DNA of 5,577 nucleotides from Spirochaetia bacterium (GCA_031270615.1 JAISXE010000349.1:1-5577); one strand, 5' to 3'. Shown: positions 1-5,576, counted from the stretch's first letter. A program made the numbers and translations. The notes: generated by a model not told the origin, from the sequence alone.

Positions 1-11
1 ATGGGCGAGCA

Positions 12-233
12 GCAATTTTGCGAAGCAAAATTGCGACCAGCCCCTTGCGCCCCACGGGCTTTTGGGGTTTTGGAACAAAACCCCACCTGGTTCTGGGCCG
101 CTTCGCGGCATTGCGTGGCGGCACCCCCTCGATTTGCCCCGGCAAATCGAGGGGGCCTGGGTGCGGGCGGGAATTGCCAAAGGCATTTCCCGCTTCTTCT
201 GTAGCCGCGGCTACTTGACTCTTGCAAGTCAAG
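12..233. repeat. Row of consecutive inverted repeats upstream of cheA
   Basis: Seven inverted repeats stand almost end to end. They are: GCAATTTTGC 12-21 with 25-34 (perfect, loop GAA); GGGGTTTTG 64-72 with 76-84 (perfect, loop GAA); GCCGC 97-101 with 105-109 (loop TTC); CCCCCTCGATTTGCC 124-138 with 141-155 (perfect 15 bp, only CC between the arms); 167-178 with 182-193 (11 of 12 paired, loop AAA); the 14-bp palindrome GTAGCCGCGGCTAC 201-214; and CTTGACT 214-220 with 227-233. More than half of the bases lie in stems. None is followed by a T run, so these are not ordinary terminators. The stretch is open in all three forward frames up to about position 200, but the translations look like nothing I recognise and each would span several hairpins. 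I read it as non-coding structured or repetitive DNA, perhaps a family of intergenic repeats. What it does is unknown. Confidence 0.75.
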
Positions 234-243
234 GCTTTATTAT
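215..243 (+). promoter_or_regulatory. Candidate sigma70-type promoter for the che operon
   Basis: TTGACT at 215-220 (5 of 6 to TTGACA) is followed after exactly 17 bp by TATTAT at 238-243 (5 of 6 to TATAAT). The -35 box lies inside the inverted repeat 214-233 (CTTGACT, six bases, AGTCAAG), so that repeat could be an operator, or could be there by chance. A start 6-8 nt after the -10 box would fall at about 249-251, directly before the cheA ATG at 252. No flagellar sigma28-type promoter was seen. The box match is seen; its use is inferred. Confidence 0.5.
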
Positions 244-251
244 TAACTATT

Positions 252-2624
252 ATGAGTGACTACCTTGATCCGAATAACGAAGAACTCCTGAAGGACTTTT
301 TTGCGGAGGCCGAAGGCCAGGTCGACCAGATGGAGGAAAACATTCTTGTCATCGAAAACGACCCTTCCAACAAGGAATCCATTGACGAGATGTTCCGCGC
401 GGCCCATACGCTGAAAGGGGGGGCCGGGACCGTCCAAATGACGGAACTCCAGAAATTCACCCACATCCTTGAGGACGTGCTGGACGAAATCCGTTCAGGA
501 AAGCTCACCGCCTCAGGCGATATAGTCGACACCATCCTTGCGTCCATAGATATCATCAAAGCCATGCTGGAATCCCGGCAGAACGGCGAGGTCTACGGGG
601 AGGATATTTCCGCCGTCAGGACCAAGCTCGAGGCTTGTCTGGGCGGCGAAAAAAAAGCGGCCCCCGCGAAGGCGGCAGCGCAGAAACCGGCCCCGGCGGC
701 CCCCGCCCCAGAACCGCCTTCCGCGCCCCCGGCCGGAACCCCGCGTTTGTCGGAGTACGAGCTCCTGGAACTGAAAGAGGCTGCGGGGCAGGACAATGCC
801 CTCTATGCCGTCAAGGTCAAATTCGACGAGGCGAACCCCATGAATACCGTGGGCGGCATCCAGGTTTTCGCATCCCTGAAGACTTTGGGGCAGGTGCTGA
901 AAACCGATCCCGACTTTGAAAAATTATACGAAGACGCCTTTTACCCGGAGGTGGTCTATTACCTTGCTTCCGCGAATTCTTCGGACGAGGTTTCCAAAAA
1001 ACTGGCCATTCCCGATGTTGTTCTGGAGTCTTCCGTGACGGACCTTACAAAGGCGAAGGCGGGTCCCCCGCCGGCAGCGCCCGTGCCCGTGGCGGAGGCT
1101 GTTCCTGCGGCCGAGCCCGAGGAGGAGCAGGAGCCGGAAATCCCGGCTGCCGAGGCTTCGGCGGAAACGGCGGCCCCTGCGGCGGAGGAGAAGGCCCCGC
1201 CGCAGAAGGACCAGCACAAGCCTGCGGCAGGCCAGCAGGGTTCGCTTCTCAGGGTCGATTCCCGCAGGATCGACAATCTGCTGAACCTTGTCAGCGAGAC
1301 CGTTATCGCGAAGGCGGCCTTTAACCAAATCTCGAACCAGTTCACGGAAGTCCTCTCTGCTCTGGCGGCTTCGGAGTCTGCCTATTCGGAAAGGCTGAAA
1401 TCGCTTTTTGATTCCCTGCCTGTGTACCTGGAGAGCATCCAGAAGGGCCAGGCCATAAATGACGTGCGGAAAGACCTCCTGGAAAAATACGGCGACATTT
1501 TTACCCTCTTTGACGGCGTTGAGGGCAACCTGAAAAACGCCGTCGGCAAATTCCGCAGCACGGCCCAGAACCTGGGGCGCATCACCGGCGAGTTGCAGGA
1601 AGGGGTCATGCGCATCCGCATGGTCCCCATTTCGCAGATTTTTTCCCGTTTCCCCCGGCTCGTCCGGGACCTTTCCAAGTCCCTCAGCAAGAAAATCAGC
1701 CTCCTTATCGAGGGGGAGGAAACCGAGCTCGACAAATCCGTCATCGACGACCTTCTGGACCCGCTTATCCACTGCGTGCGCAACTCCATCGACCACGGCA
1801 TCGAGGAACCCGCGGCGCGCGCGGCGGCCGGCAAACCGGAGGAAGGAACCATCCTTCTGAAGGCGAGCAATGAGGGCAACATGATTGTCATTCAGGTGTG
1901 CGATGACGGCAAGGGCATTGATGTTGACGCCGTGCGCAAAAAGGCTGTGGAAAAGGGGCTTATCCATCCCTCGAAAAACCTGACGGACGTGGAGGCTTTT
2001 AATCTGATTTTCGAGGCGGGATTCTCCACCGCAAAAAGCGTGACCAATATTTCCGGCCGCGGCGTGGGCCTGGACGTTGTCCGCACCATGATCGGCAAAG
2101 TGAACGGAACGGTAAGCATCACTTCCGAGAGGGGGAAGGGCAGCAAGTTCATCATAAAACTTCCCCTTACCCTTGCCATTATCCAGGGGCTTCTTGTCCG
2201 GGTGGGAAACGAAAAATACGCCATACCCATTTCTTCCGTTATCGACAGCCACCGCATCAAGCCTGCGGATATAAAGATTCTCGATAATTATGAGGTCTTC
2301 AATGTCCGCAATGATGTGGTTTCCCTGATGCGGCTTAACCGCCTCTTCCGCATACCTACCGAAGAAAACAAAGAATATTATTTTGTGGTTATCGTGGGAA
2401 ACAGCGAGGAAAAAATGGGTCTCATCGTCGATTCCCTCATCGGGGAAGAGGACGTCGTCATAAAGCCCCTGCGGGACCAGTTTACCAATGTTCCCGGTAT
2501 TGCCGGGGCGAATATCACCGGGGACGGCACGGTTTCGCTTATTATTGATGTCCCGCAGCTTCTGGAACTCGGTTTGAAGCGCGAGATTGAGGAACGGAGC
2601 CGCCGCGAGGCGTCGATGCGGTAA
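252..2624 (+). CDS. cheA: Chemotaxis sensor histidine kinase CheA
   Basis: CheA is the cytoplasmic kinase of chemoreceptor arrays. It autophosphorylates on histidine and passes phosphate to CheY. Domains of the 790-aa product: P1 Hpt at about 1-130 with phospho-acceptor His52 in AHTLKGG; an Ala/Pro-rich linker at about 134-163; a P2-like CheY-docking domain at about 164-265; a second acidic Ala/Pro linker at about 268-328; P3 dimerisation at about 332-450; P4 ATPase at about 450-640 with N box HCVRNSIDHG 507-516, G1 box DDGKGID 551-557 and G2 box GRGVGLDV 602-609; and P5, the CheW-like domain, at about 643-785. All key catalytic residues are present. P3 is roughly 50 residues longer than in E. 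coli CheA, as remembered for Treponema. The ATG at 252 is chosen because MSDYLDPNNEELL matches the treponemal family start; an in-frame TTG at 222 would add ten residues. No Shine-Dalgarno sequence stands before either start. cheW follows after 22 nt. Confidence 0.97.
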   Translation: MSDYLDPNNEELLKDFFAEAEGQVDQMEENILVIENDPSNKESIDEMFRAAHTLKGGAGTVQMTELQKFTHILEDVLDEIRSGKLTASGDIVDTILASIDIIKAMLESRQNGEVYGEDISAVRTKLEACLGGEKKAAPAKAAAQKPAPAAPAPEPPSAPPAGTPRLSEYELLELKEAAGQDNALYAVKVKFDEANPMNTVGGIQVFASLKTLGQVLKTDPDFEKLYEDAFYPEVVYYLASANSSDEVSKKLAIPDVVLESSVTDLTKAKAGPPPAAPVPVAEAVPAAEPEEEQEPEIPAAEASAETAAPAAEEKAPPQKDQHKPAAGQQGSLLRVDSRRIDNLLNLVSETVIAKAAFNQISNQFTEVLSALAASESAYSERLKSLFDSLPVYLESIQKGQAINDVRKDLLEKYGDIFTLFDGVEGNLKNAVGKFRSTAQNLGRITGELQEGVMRIRMVPISQIFSRFPRLVRDLSKSLSKKISLLIEGEETELDKSVIDDLLDPLIHCVRNSIDHGIEEPAARAAAGKPEEGTILLKASNEGNMIVIQVCDDGKGIDVDAVRKKAVEKGLIHPSKNLTDVEAFNLIFEAGFSTAKSVTNISGRGVGLDVVRTMIGKVNGTVSITSERGKGSKFIIKLPLTLAIIQGLLVRVGNEKYAIPISSVIDSHRIKPADIKILDNYEVFNVRNDVVSLMRLNRLFRIPTEENKEYYFVVIVGNSEEKMGLIVDSLIGEEDVVIKPLRDQFTNVPGIAGANITGDGTVSLIIDVPQLLELGLKREIEERSRREASMR

Positions 2625-2634
2625 AATATATGCG

Positions 2635-2639
2635 AGGAG
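2635..2639 (+). promoter_or_regulatory. Ribosome binding site that fixes the cheW start
   Basis: AGGAG lies 7 nt before the ATG at 2647. This favours that ATG over the in-frame ATG at 2587, which would overlap the end of cheA and add an arginine-rich head that looks like out-of-frame cheA sequence. Confidence 0.85.
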
Positions 2640-2646
2640 TAATAGG

Positions 2647-4008
2647 ATGAGCAGTGTTGCGGGATCTCTTGTCCGGGACAGGCGGGATCAGGACCAAAAG
2701 GAAGGCTCTGAAATAAGTAACCTGGTTGATTTTAAAATGGTCACCTTCTCGCTGGGGGGCAAGGATTACGGCATTGATATCATGAAAATCAAGGAAATTG
2801 CCAAATTCAGCAATTTTACCTATGTGCCGAATTCCTACCCCTATGTCCGCGGGGTCTATAACCTGCGGGGCGATATCATTTCGATACTCGACCTGCGGAT
2901 CCTTTTCCATTTGCCGATTCGGGGGGAGAATTCCGCCGCCAATGCCAATACGGAAAACGGCCTTATCCTGCGGCTGGAAGAGAATGTCCTGGGCGTCGTG
3001 GTGGATTCCATCGACAAGGTGATCGGCATATCTTCCAAGGACATCCAGCCGCCGCATCCTATTTTCGGCGATATCAACATCAAGTACATCCAGGGCGTTG
3101 TGGAAAACGGCGGCAGGCTCTACATCATCCTGAACGCGGAAAGCATCTGCGCCAGGGACGAGGGCGGCAAGAAAGGCGACATGCCCCTGCCTGCGGCGGA
3201 GGCGGGATATCCGCCCGCCGGGGAGCTTCCCGCCTCCGGCGCTTATTCGTCGGCTCCGGCGGGCGGCGCGGAACCCGAAAGGAATTTTGTCCGCGACACA
3301 TTGCAGGCGTTCCGCAACTTCCATGTGACGCCCCTGAATGAGGAGTGGTTTGCCAGGCGCTTTTCGGAATGGAAAGAGCTGCGGCAGCGAAGGGGGGCGG
3401 ACCTGCAGCTCAAGGTGCCGGAAGACGCGGACGACTATCTTGCCAATTTCTATTCGGTCGATACCGGCAGGTTCTGGAGCGAGAATGTGGCGTCCCAGTA
3501 CGCCCGCGTTTTGGGAGATGCCGGGGGAAAAATCGTCCACGCCTGGGATGTCGGGTGCGGACGGGGTTATGAGGCTTACAGCATCGCGGCCCTTCTTGTC
3601 AGAAAATACCCGAACCGCATGGTAAAGCTCTGGGCAAACGACAACGACCTGATTGCCATTTCAATGGCGGCGAACCTGCTTTTTACCGAGGCCGATGTCC
3701 CGGATTATCTAAAACCGTATATTGTCGCGGGCAAAAACGGGGTGGGTTTTCGGACTGATTTCAAGGATAAAATCCTCTTTGAGTATCATGATGCCATGCA
3801 TTCCAACGCGCTTCCCGATTTGGATTTGATCGTGGCGCGGGATATGCTGTCTTTCATGAACCCCGAAAACCAGCAGCGCCTGTTAAGCGGGTTTTATGAA
3901 AAACTCAAACCCACGGGGGTTCTTATTCTGGGCGACAACGAGCGGCCCGTGGATTTGTCGCGCTGGGAGCTTGTGCAGAATTCGCGCTCAAGTTATAAAA
4001 AGTCTTGA
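2647..4008 (+). CDS. cheW: CheW adaptor fused to a CheR-like methyltransferase domain
   Basis: The 453-aa product joins two parts. Residues about 26-170 are a CheW domain, the adaptor linking receptors to CheA, with the signature RGVYNLRGDIISILDLR at 68-84. A Gly/Ala/Pro-rich linker (about 171-210) leads to a CheR-like fold at about 211-453. In that part the SAM-binding loop appears as DVGCGRGYEAYSIA 301-314, a second strand as ANDNDLIAIS 330-339, and the late strand as DLIVARDMLSFM 393-404 with LKPTGVLILGDNE 420-432. The usual CheR N-terminal helical domain is not recognisable, and the CheR TxFFRE-type motif appears as GRFWSE 274-279, losing the arginine. Receptor methylation is therefore doubtful. 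Treponemes are known to carry such CheW-CheR-like proteins, described as array components in T. denticola (from memory). Ordinary CheW is only about 150-180 aa. It sits between cheA (22 nt) and cheX (36 nt) in one operon. Confidence 0.93.
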   Translation: MSSVAGSLVRDRRDQDQKEGSEISNLVDFKMVTFSLGGKDYGIDIMKIKEIAKFSNFTYVPNSYPYVRGVYNLRGDIISILDLRILFHLPIRGENSAANANTENGLILRLEENVLGVVVDSIDKVIGISSKDIQPPHPIFGDINIKYIQGVVENGGRLYIILNAESICARDEGGKKGDMPLPAAEAGYPPAGELPASGAYSSAPAGGAEPERNFVRDTLQAFRNFHVTPLNEEWFARRFSEWKELRQRRGADLQLKVPEDADDYLANFYSVDTGRFWSENVASQYARVLGDAGGKIVHAWDVGCGRGYEAYSIAALLVRKYPNRMVKLWANDNDLIAISMAANLLFTEADVPDYLKPYIVAGKNGVGFRTDFKDKILFEYHDAMHSNALPDLDLIVARDMLSFMNPENQQRLLSGFYEKLKPTGVLILGDNERPVDLSRWELVQNSRSSYKKS

Positions 4009-4029
4009 AGACAGTTTCTATAAATTTGC

Positions 4030-4035
4030 AGGAGA
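4030..4035 (+). promoter_or_regulatory. Ribosome binding site of cheX
   Basis: AGGAGA ends 9 nt before the ATG at 4045, in the 36-nt gap after cheW. It gives cheX its own translation start rather than coupling it to the cheW stop. Confidence 0.75.
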
Positions 4036-4044
4036 GATAAAAAG

Positions 4045-4509
4045 ATGAGAGTCGAATACATTAATCCTTTTGTGGAAGCCTCGTACAACATCCTTAAGGA
4101 AGTCCTTGGCAGTGATGTAATCCGCGGGGAATTATACCTGAAATCCACTTCGACGCCCGTTCTTGGAGTTGCGGCCCTGGTGGGGCTGGCGGGCGATGTC
4201 GAAGGCCGGGTTTTGTTTGACATGACCAAGGATACGGCAATCGGCATCGCTTCGATTATGAACGGTGAAAAAATCACCACCATGGACGATTTGGCAAAGG
4301 CGACTATCCAGGAGCTTGCCAATATGATCACGGCCCAGGCCGTCACCAAACTGCATGATCTGGGTTTCAAGTTCGATTTGACGCCTCCGGCCCTCTTTAC
4401 CGGGGAGAACATGGAAGTTTCAAGCTCCTCGGTTGAGGCCCTGATTGTGCCGATGAAACTCTCCTGCGGCAAGATTGAAATCAATGTCGCCATCCGGGAA
4501 CGGAATTAA
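4045..4509 (+). CDS. cheX: CheY-P phosphatase CheX
   Basis: CheX dephosphorylates CheY-P and so resets the motor signal. It replaces CheZ in spirochaetes, Thermotoga and others. The product is 154 aa, the usual CheX length. The family's catalytic E-x-x-N motif is present as QELAN, with Glu90 and Asn93 on the long helix (about 82-105). Other family features are the start MRVEYINPFVEA, the glycine-rich strand pair around 45-60 (VGLAGDVEGRVLFDM), and a C-terminal strand GKIEINVAI 142-150. No signal peptide or membrane segment is visible, so it is cytoplasmic. The gene lies between cheW-cheR and cheY, its substrate's gene, with 21 nt to the latter. In this family the enzyme acts as a dimer and works on the CheY aspartyl phosphate; that is family knowledge, not shown here. 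Confidence 0.95.
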   Translation: MRVEYINPFVEASYNILKEVLGSDVIRGELYLKSTSTPVLGVAALVGLAGDVEGRVLFDMTKDTAIGIASIMNGEKITTMDDLAKATIQELANMITAQAVTKLHDLGFKFDLTPPALFTGENMEVSSSSVEALIVPMKLSCGKIEINVAIRERN

Positions 4510-4530
4510 GGACGGAAGGGGAGTGCAGGA

Positions 4531-4968
4531 ATGAAGACGAAAACAGATTTTCCGAGTTTGAACGAAAGGAAGCCGGAAGGCCAGCGCGTGGACGGGCAGG
4601 CCTTCCGCGTTCTGGTGGTTGACGACTCGATGTTCGTGACCAAACAGATGGGGCAGATACTCACTTCGGAGGGCTTTGAGGTCGTCGCCACGGCCGGGGA
4701 CGGCGAAGAGGGCGTGGCGAAGTACAAGGAGCTGTTCCCGAATGTCGACCTTGTTACCATGGACATTACCATGCCCAAGATGGACGGCATAACGGCCCTG
4801 GAAAAGATCATCGAGTTCGATAAAAACGCGAAAGTCATTATGGTCAGCGCCTTGGGCAAGCAGGACCTGGTAAAAAAATCCCTTTTGAGCGGGGCAAAGA
4901 ACTATATCGTAAAACCCCTTGACAGAAAAAAAGTGCTTGAAAGGATTGTCATGACTCTTGATAAATGA
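4531..4968 (+). CDS. cheY: Chemotaxis response regulator CheY
   Basis: This is a single-domain receiver that takes phosphate from CheA and, as CheY-P, binds the flagellar switch. All receiver residues are present in the 145-aa product: Asp31 and Asp32 (VVDDS), phospho-acceptor Asp78 (VTMDITMPKMDG), Ser106 (IMVSA) and Lys128 (IVKPL), with Tyr125 near the usual aromatic switch position. A hydrophilic N-terminal extension of about 24 residues precedes the first strand, which E. coli CheY lacks; treponemal CheY proteins carry a similar one, as I recall. The ATG at 4531 is supported by a purine-rich GGGGAG (4518-4523) 7 nt upstream. There is no output domain, consistent with a motor regulator rather than a transcription factor. 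The last codons overlap a candidate tRNA promoter. Confidence 0.96.
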   Translation: MKTKTDFPSLNERKPEGQRVDGQAFRVLVVDDSMFVTKQMGQILTSEGFEVVATAGDGEEGVAKYKELFPNVDLVTMDITMPKMDGITALEKIIEFDKNAKVIMVSALGKQDLVKKSLLSGAKNYIVKPLDRKKVLERIVMTLDK

Positions 4969-4974
4969 TATATT
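4946..4974 (+). promoter_or_regulatory. Candidate promoter of the tRNA-Val gene inside the end of cheY
   Basis: TTGTCA at 4946-4951 (5 of 6) and TATATT at 4969-4974 (5 of 6) are separated by exactly 17 bp. The -35 box and spacer are cheY codons; the -10 box directly follows the cheY stop. A start near 4981 would leave a 5' leader of about 8 nt before the tRNA. It would let the tRNA be made independently of the che operon, which could also read through from upstream. Confidence 0.6.
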
Positions 4975-4988
4975 CCTGAATGCTTTCG

Positions 4989-5063
4989 GGGCGGTTAGCT
5001 CAGTTTGGTTAGAGCACCTGCTCGACACGCAGGGGGTCGATGGTTCGAGTCCATTATCGCCCA
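4989..5063 (+). tRNA. tRNA-Val (anticodon GAC)
   Basis: A full cloverleaf can be folded by eye. The acceptor is GGGCGGT 4989-4995 with ATCGCCC 5056-5062 (one G-T pair); D stem GCTC 4998-5001 with GAGC 5012-5015; anticodon stem CCTGC 5017-5021 with GCAGG 5029-5033; variable loop of 5 nt; T stem 5039-5043 with 5051-5055 around TTCGAGT. The loop TCGACAC places GAC (5024-5026) at 34-36, and the discriminator is A5063, both right for valine. The 3' CCA is not encoded (CAT follows), so it would have to be added by nucleotidyltransferase. Position 33 is C (5023) instead of the near-universal U. The gene lies 20 nt after cheY and 3 nt before a terminator stem. Confidence 0.94.
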
Positions 5064-5066
5064 CAT

Positions 5067-5112
5067 AAAGCCTTGCCGCATAAGGGTCTGCTTTGCGCGG
5101 CAGGGCTTTTTT
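5067..5112 (+). terminator. Intrinsic terminator of tRNA-Val and the che operon
   Basis: AAAGCCTTGCCGC (5067-5079) pairs with GCGGCAGGGCTTT (5097-5109) over 13 bp with one G-T wobble. The loop is 17 nt, and six T residues at 5107-5112 complete the signal. It is a strong Rho-independent terminator on the plus strand. Confidence 0.92.
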
Positions 5113-5206
5113 CATGCCAGACACCGCCGGGAAAACGCGCGCAAACCCGCCTCCGCCTGGCTTGGAGGGCGGCAAGAAAAAGATCCGCGATTTATGGACG
5201 GATTTC
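5113..5206. other. Non-coding spacer after the terminator
   Basis: No gene is supported. A weak hairpin is visible (CCGCCTCC 5147-5154 with GGAGGGCGG 5164-5172, one bulge), followed by an imperfect repeat, AAAAAGATCCG against CGGATTTCTTT (about 5177-5209). Neither has a clear role. The short forward frames that cross this region also run through the tRNA or terminator, so they are not genes. Confidence 0.5.
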
Positions 5207-5212
5207 TTTAAG
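5207..5212. repeat. Left copy of a candidate 6-bp target-site duplication
   Basis: TTTAAG directly abuts the left inverted repeat. The same six bases occur at 5379-5384 directly after the right one. It contains TTAA, so chance symmetry cannot be fully excluded. Confidence 0.55.
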
Positions 5213-5378
5213 CCCTAACTCCGCTCTTTTTAGGGTGTTTATGCTCTTAATTCCTTATGGCATATAGAAATAGCAAGAATCAATAGACTCCCTAATTAGG
5301 TAGCCTATAATTCTTACATAACTTATTGCTACATAAAGATTTATGTCGTAGGCAACCTAAATTTTGGCGGAGTTAGGG
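5213..5378. mobile_element. MITE-like palindromic insertion, 166 bp
   Basis: The ends are perfect 12-bp inverted repeats: CCCTAACTCCGC at 5213-5224 and GCGGAGTTAGGG at 5367-5378. Similarity continues inward (TTTAGGGTG at 5229-5237 against the complement of CAACCTAAA at 5353-5361). The centre is the 10-bp palindrome CCTAATTAGG at 5291-5300, whose midpoint coincides exactly with the midpoint of the element, so the whole unit can fold as one long imperfect hairpin. TTTAAG directly flanks both ends (5207-5212 and 5379-5384), as expected for a target-site duplication. The interior is AT-rich, unlike the che genes, and has no coding capacity. This is the architecture of a non-autonomous miniature transposable element; I cannot name the parent insertion-sequence family. 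A non-mobile structured repeat is the alternative. Confidence 0.72.
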
Positions 5379-5384
5379 TTTAAG
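5379..5384. repeat. Right copy of a candidate 6-bp target-site duplication
   Basis: TTTAAG follows the right inverted repeat and matches 5207-5212. The match continues by CC, but on the left those two bases belong to the inverted repeat itself. Confidence 0.55.
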
Positions 5385-5477
5385 CCTTTACAGGTGCTTT
5401 CAAAAGGATAGTGGAACATTCCATAAATGGCTGTAACAAAAAACTGGCAATACTATAACCCTAAAATCCCGACCTTT
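5385..5477. other. AT-rich spacer without a visible gene
   Basis: Stops are frequent in the frames I read. A 12-bp palindrome, TGGAACATTCCA (5412-5423), is the only symmetric element noticed; it could be a protein-binding site, but nothing nearby supports that. Confidence 0.4.
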
Positions 5478-5576
5478 TTATGACAACACCGGTGGTTTTA
5501 TGGAGAACGCATTATAAATACTCCGTTGCTCCAGGGTAACGGGAAAGAGAATGGTTTCACCGGCAATCTTTTGAAC
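5478..5576 (-). CDS. Possible C-terminal end of an unidentified gene, cut by the window edge
   Basis: On the minus strand one frame stays open from the right edge for 32 codons and stops at TAA (5478-5480). The peptide begins VQKIAGETILFPVTLEQRS and ends IKPPVLS. It looks protein-like, with a mix of hydrophobic and charged residues and codons in the same style as the che genes (GCC, ACC, CTC, CTG, GAG). I do not recognise the family, and 32 codons can be open by chance. If real, it converges on the che operon and its start lies beyond the window. No intrinsic terminator was found beyond its stop. Confidence 0.3.
   Translation of the reverse strand, partial: VQKIAGETILFPVTLEQRSIYNAFSIKPPVLS

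Noticed and set aside
222..251. Upstream TTG start of cheA adding ten residues
   Set aside because: No ribosome binding site, it lies between the -35 and -10 boxes, and the family begins with MSDYLDPNNEELL at the ATG at 252.
1..259. Three overlapping short forward ORFs (67, 66 and 65 aa)
   Set aside because: They occur in all three frames at once, cover the hairpins, have no ribosome binding sites and no recognisable protein character. Open frames are expected in GC-rich palindromic DNA.
924..2252. 442-aa minus-strand ORF opposite cheA
   Set aside because: It is antisense to conserved CheA domains with all key motifs. Its sequence is rich in Arg, Gly and His, typical of the shadow of a GC-rich gene.
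2587..2646. Upstream ATG start of cheW
   Set aside because: It would overlap cheA by 38 nt with an arginine-rich head; the ATG at 2647 has AGGAG at ideal spacing.
2542..3540. 332-aa minus-strand ORF opposite cheW
   Set aside because: It overlaps the cheA end and the clear CheW signature on the other strand, and no family is recognisable in its translation.
4919..4947. TTGACA at 4919-4924 as the tRNA -35 box
   Set aside because: The -35 is perfect, but 17 bp later stands AGGATT, a poor -10. The pair at 4946-4974 is better overall and closer to the tRNA.
4420..5175. 251-aa minus-strand ORF across cheY and the tRNA
   Set aside because: It runs through the tRNA, the terminator and most of cheY on the opposite strand, so it cannot be a normal gene.
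5005..5267. Short forward ORFs starting within the tRNA (68 and 75 aa)
   Set aside because: Both start in the tRNA and cross the terminator stem. One also enters the MITE-like element.
12..5384. CRISPR array or phage attachment site
   Set aside because: The upstream palindromes differ in sequence and spacing, so they are not direct repeats with spacers, and no copy of the tRNA 3' end was seen downstream.
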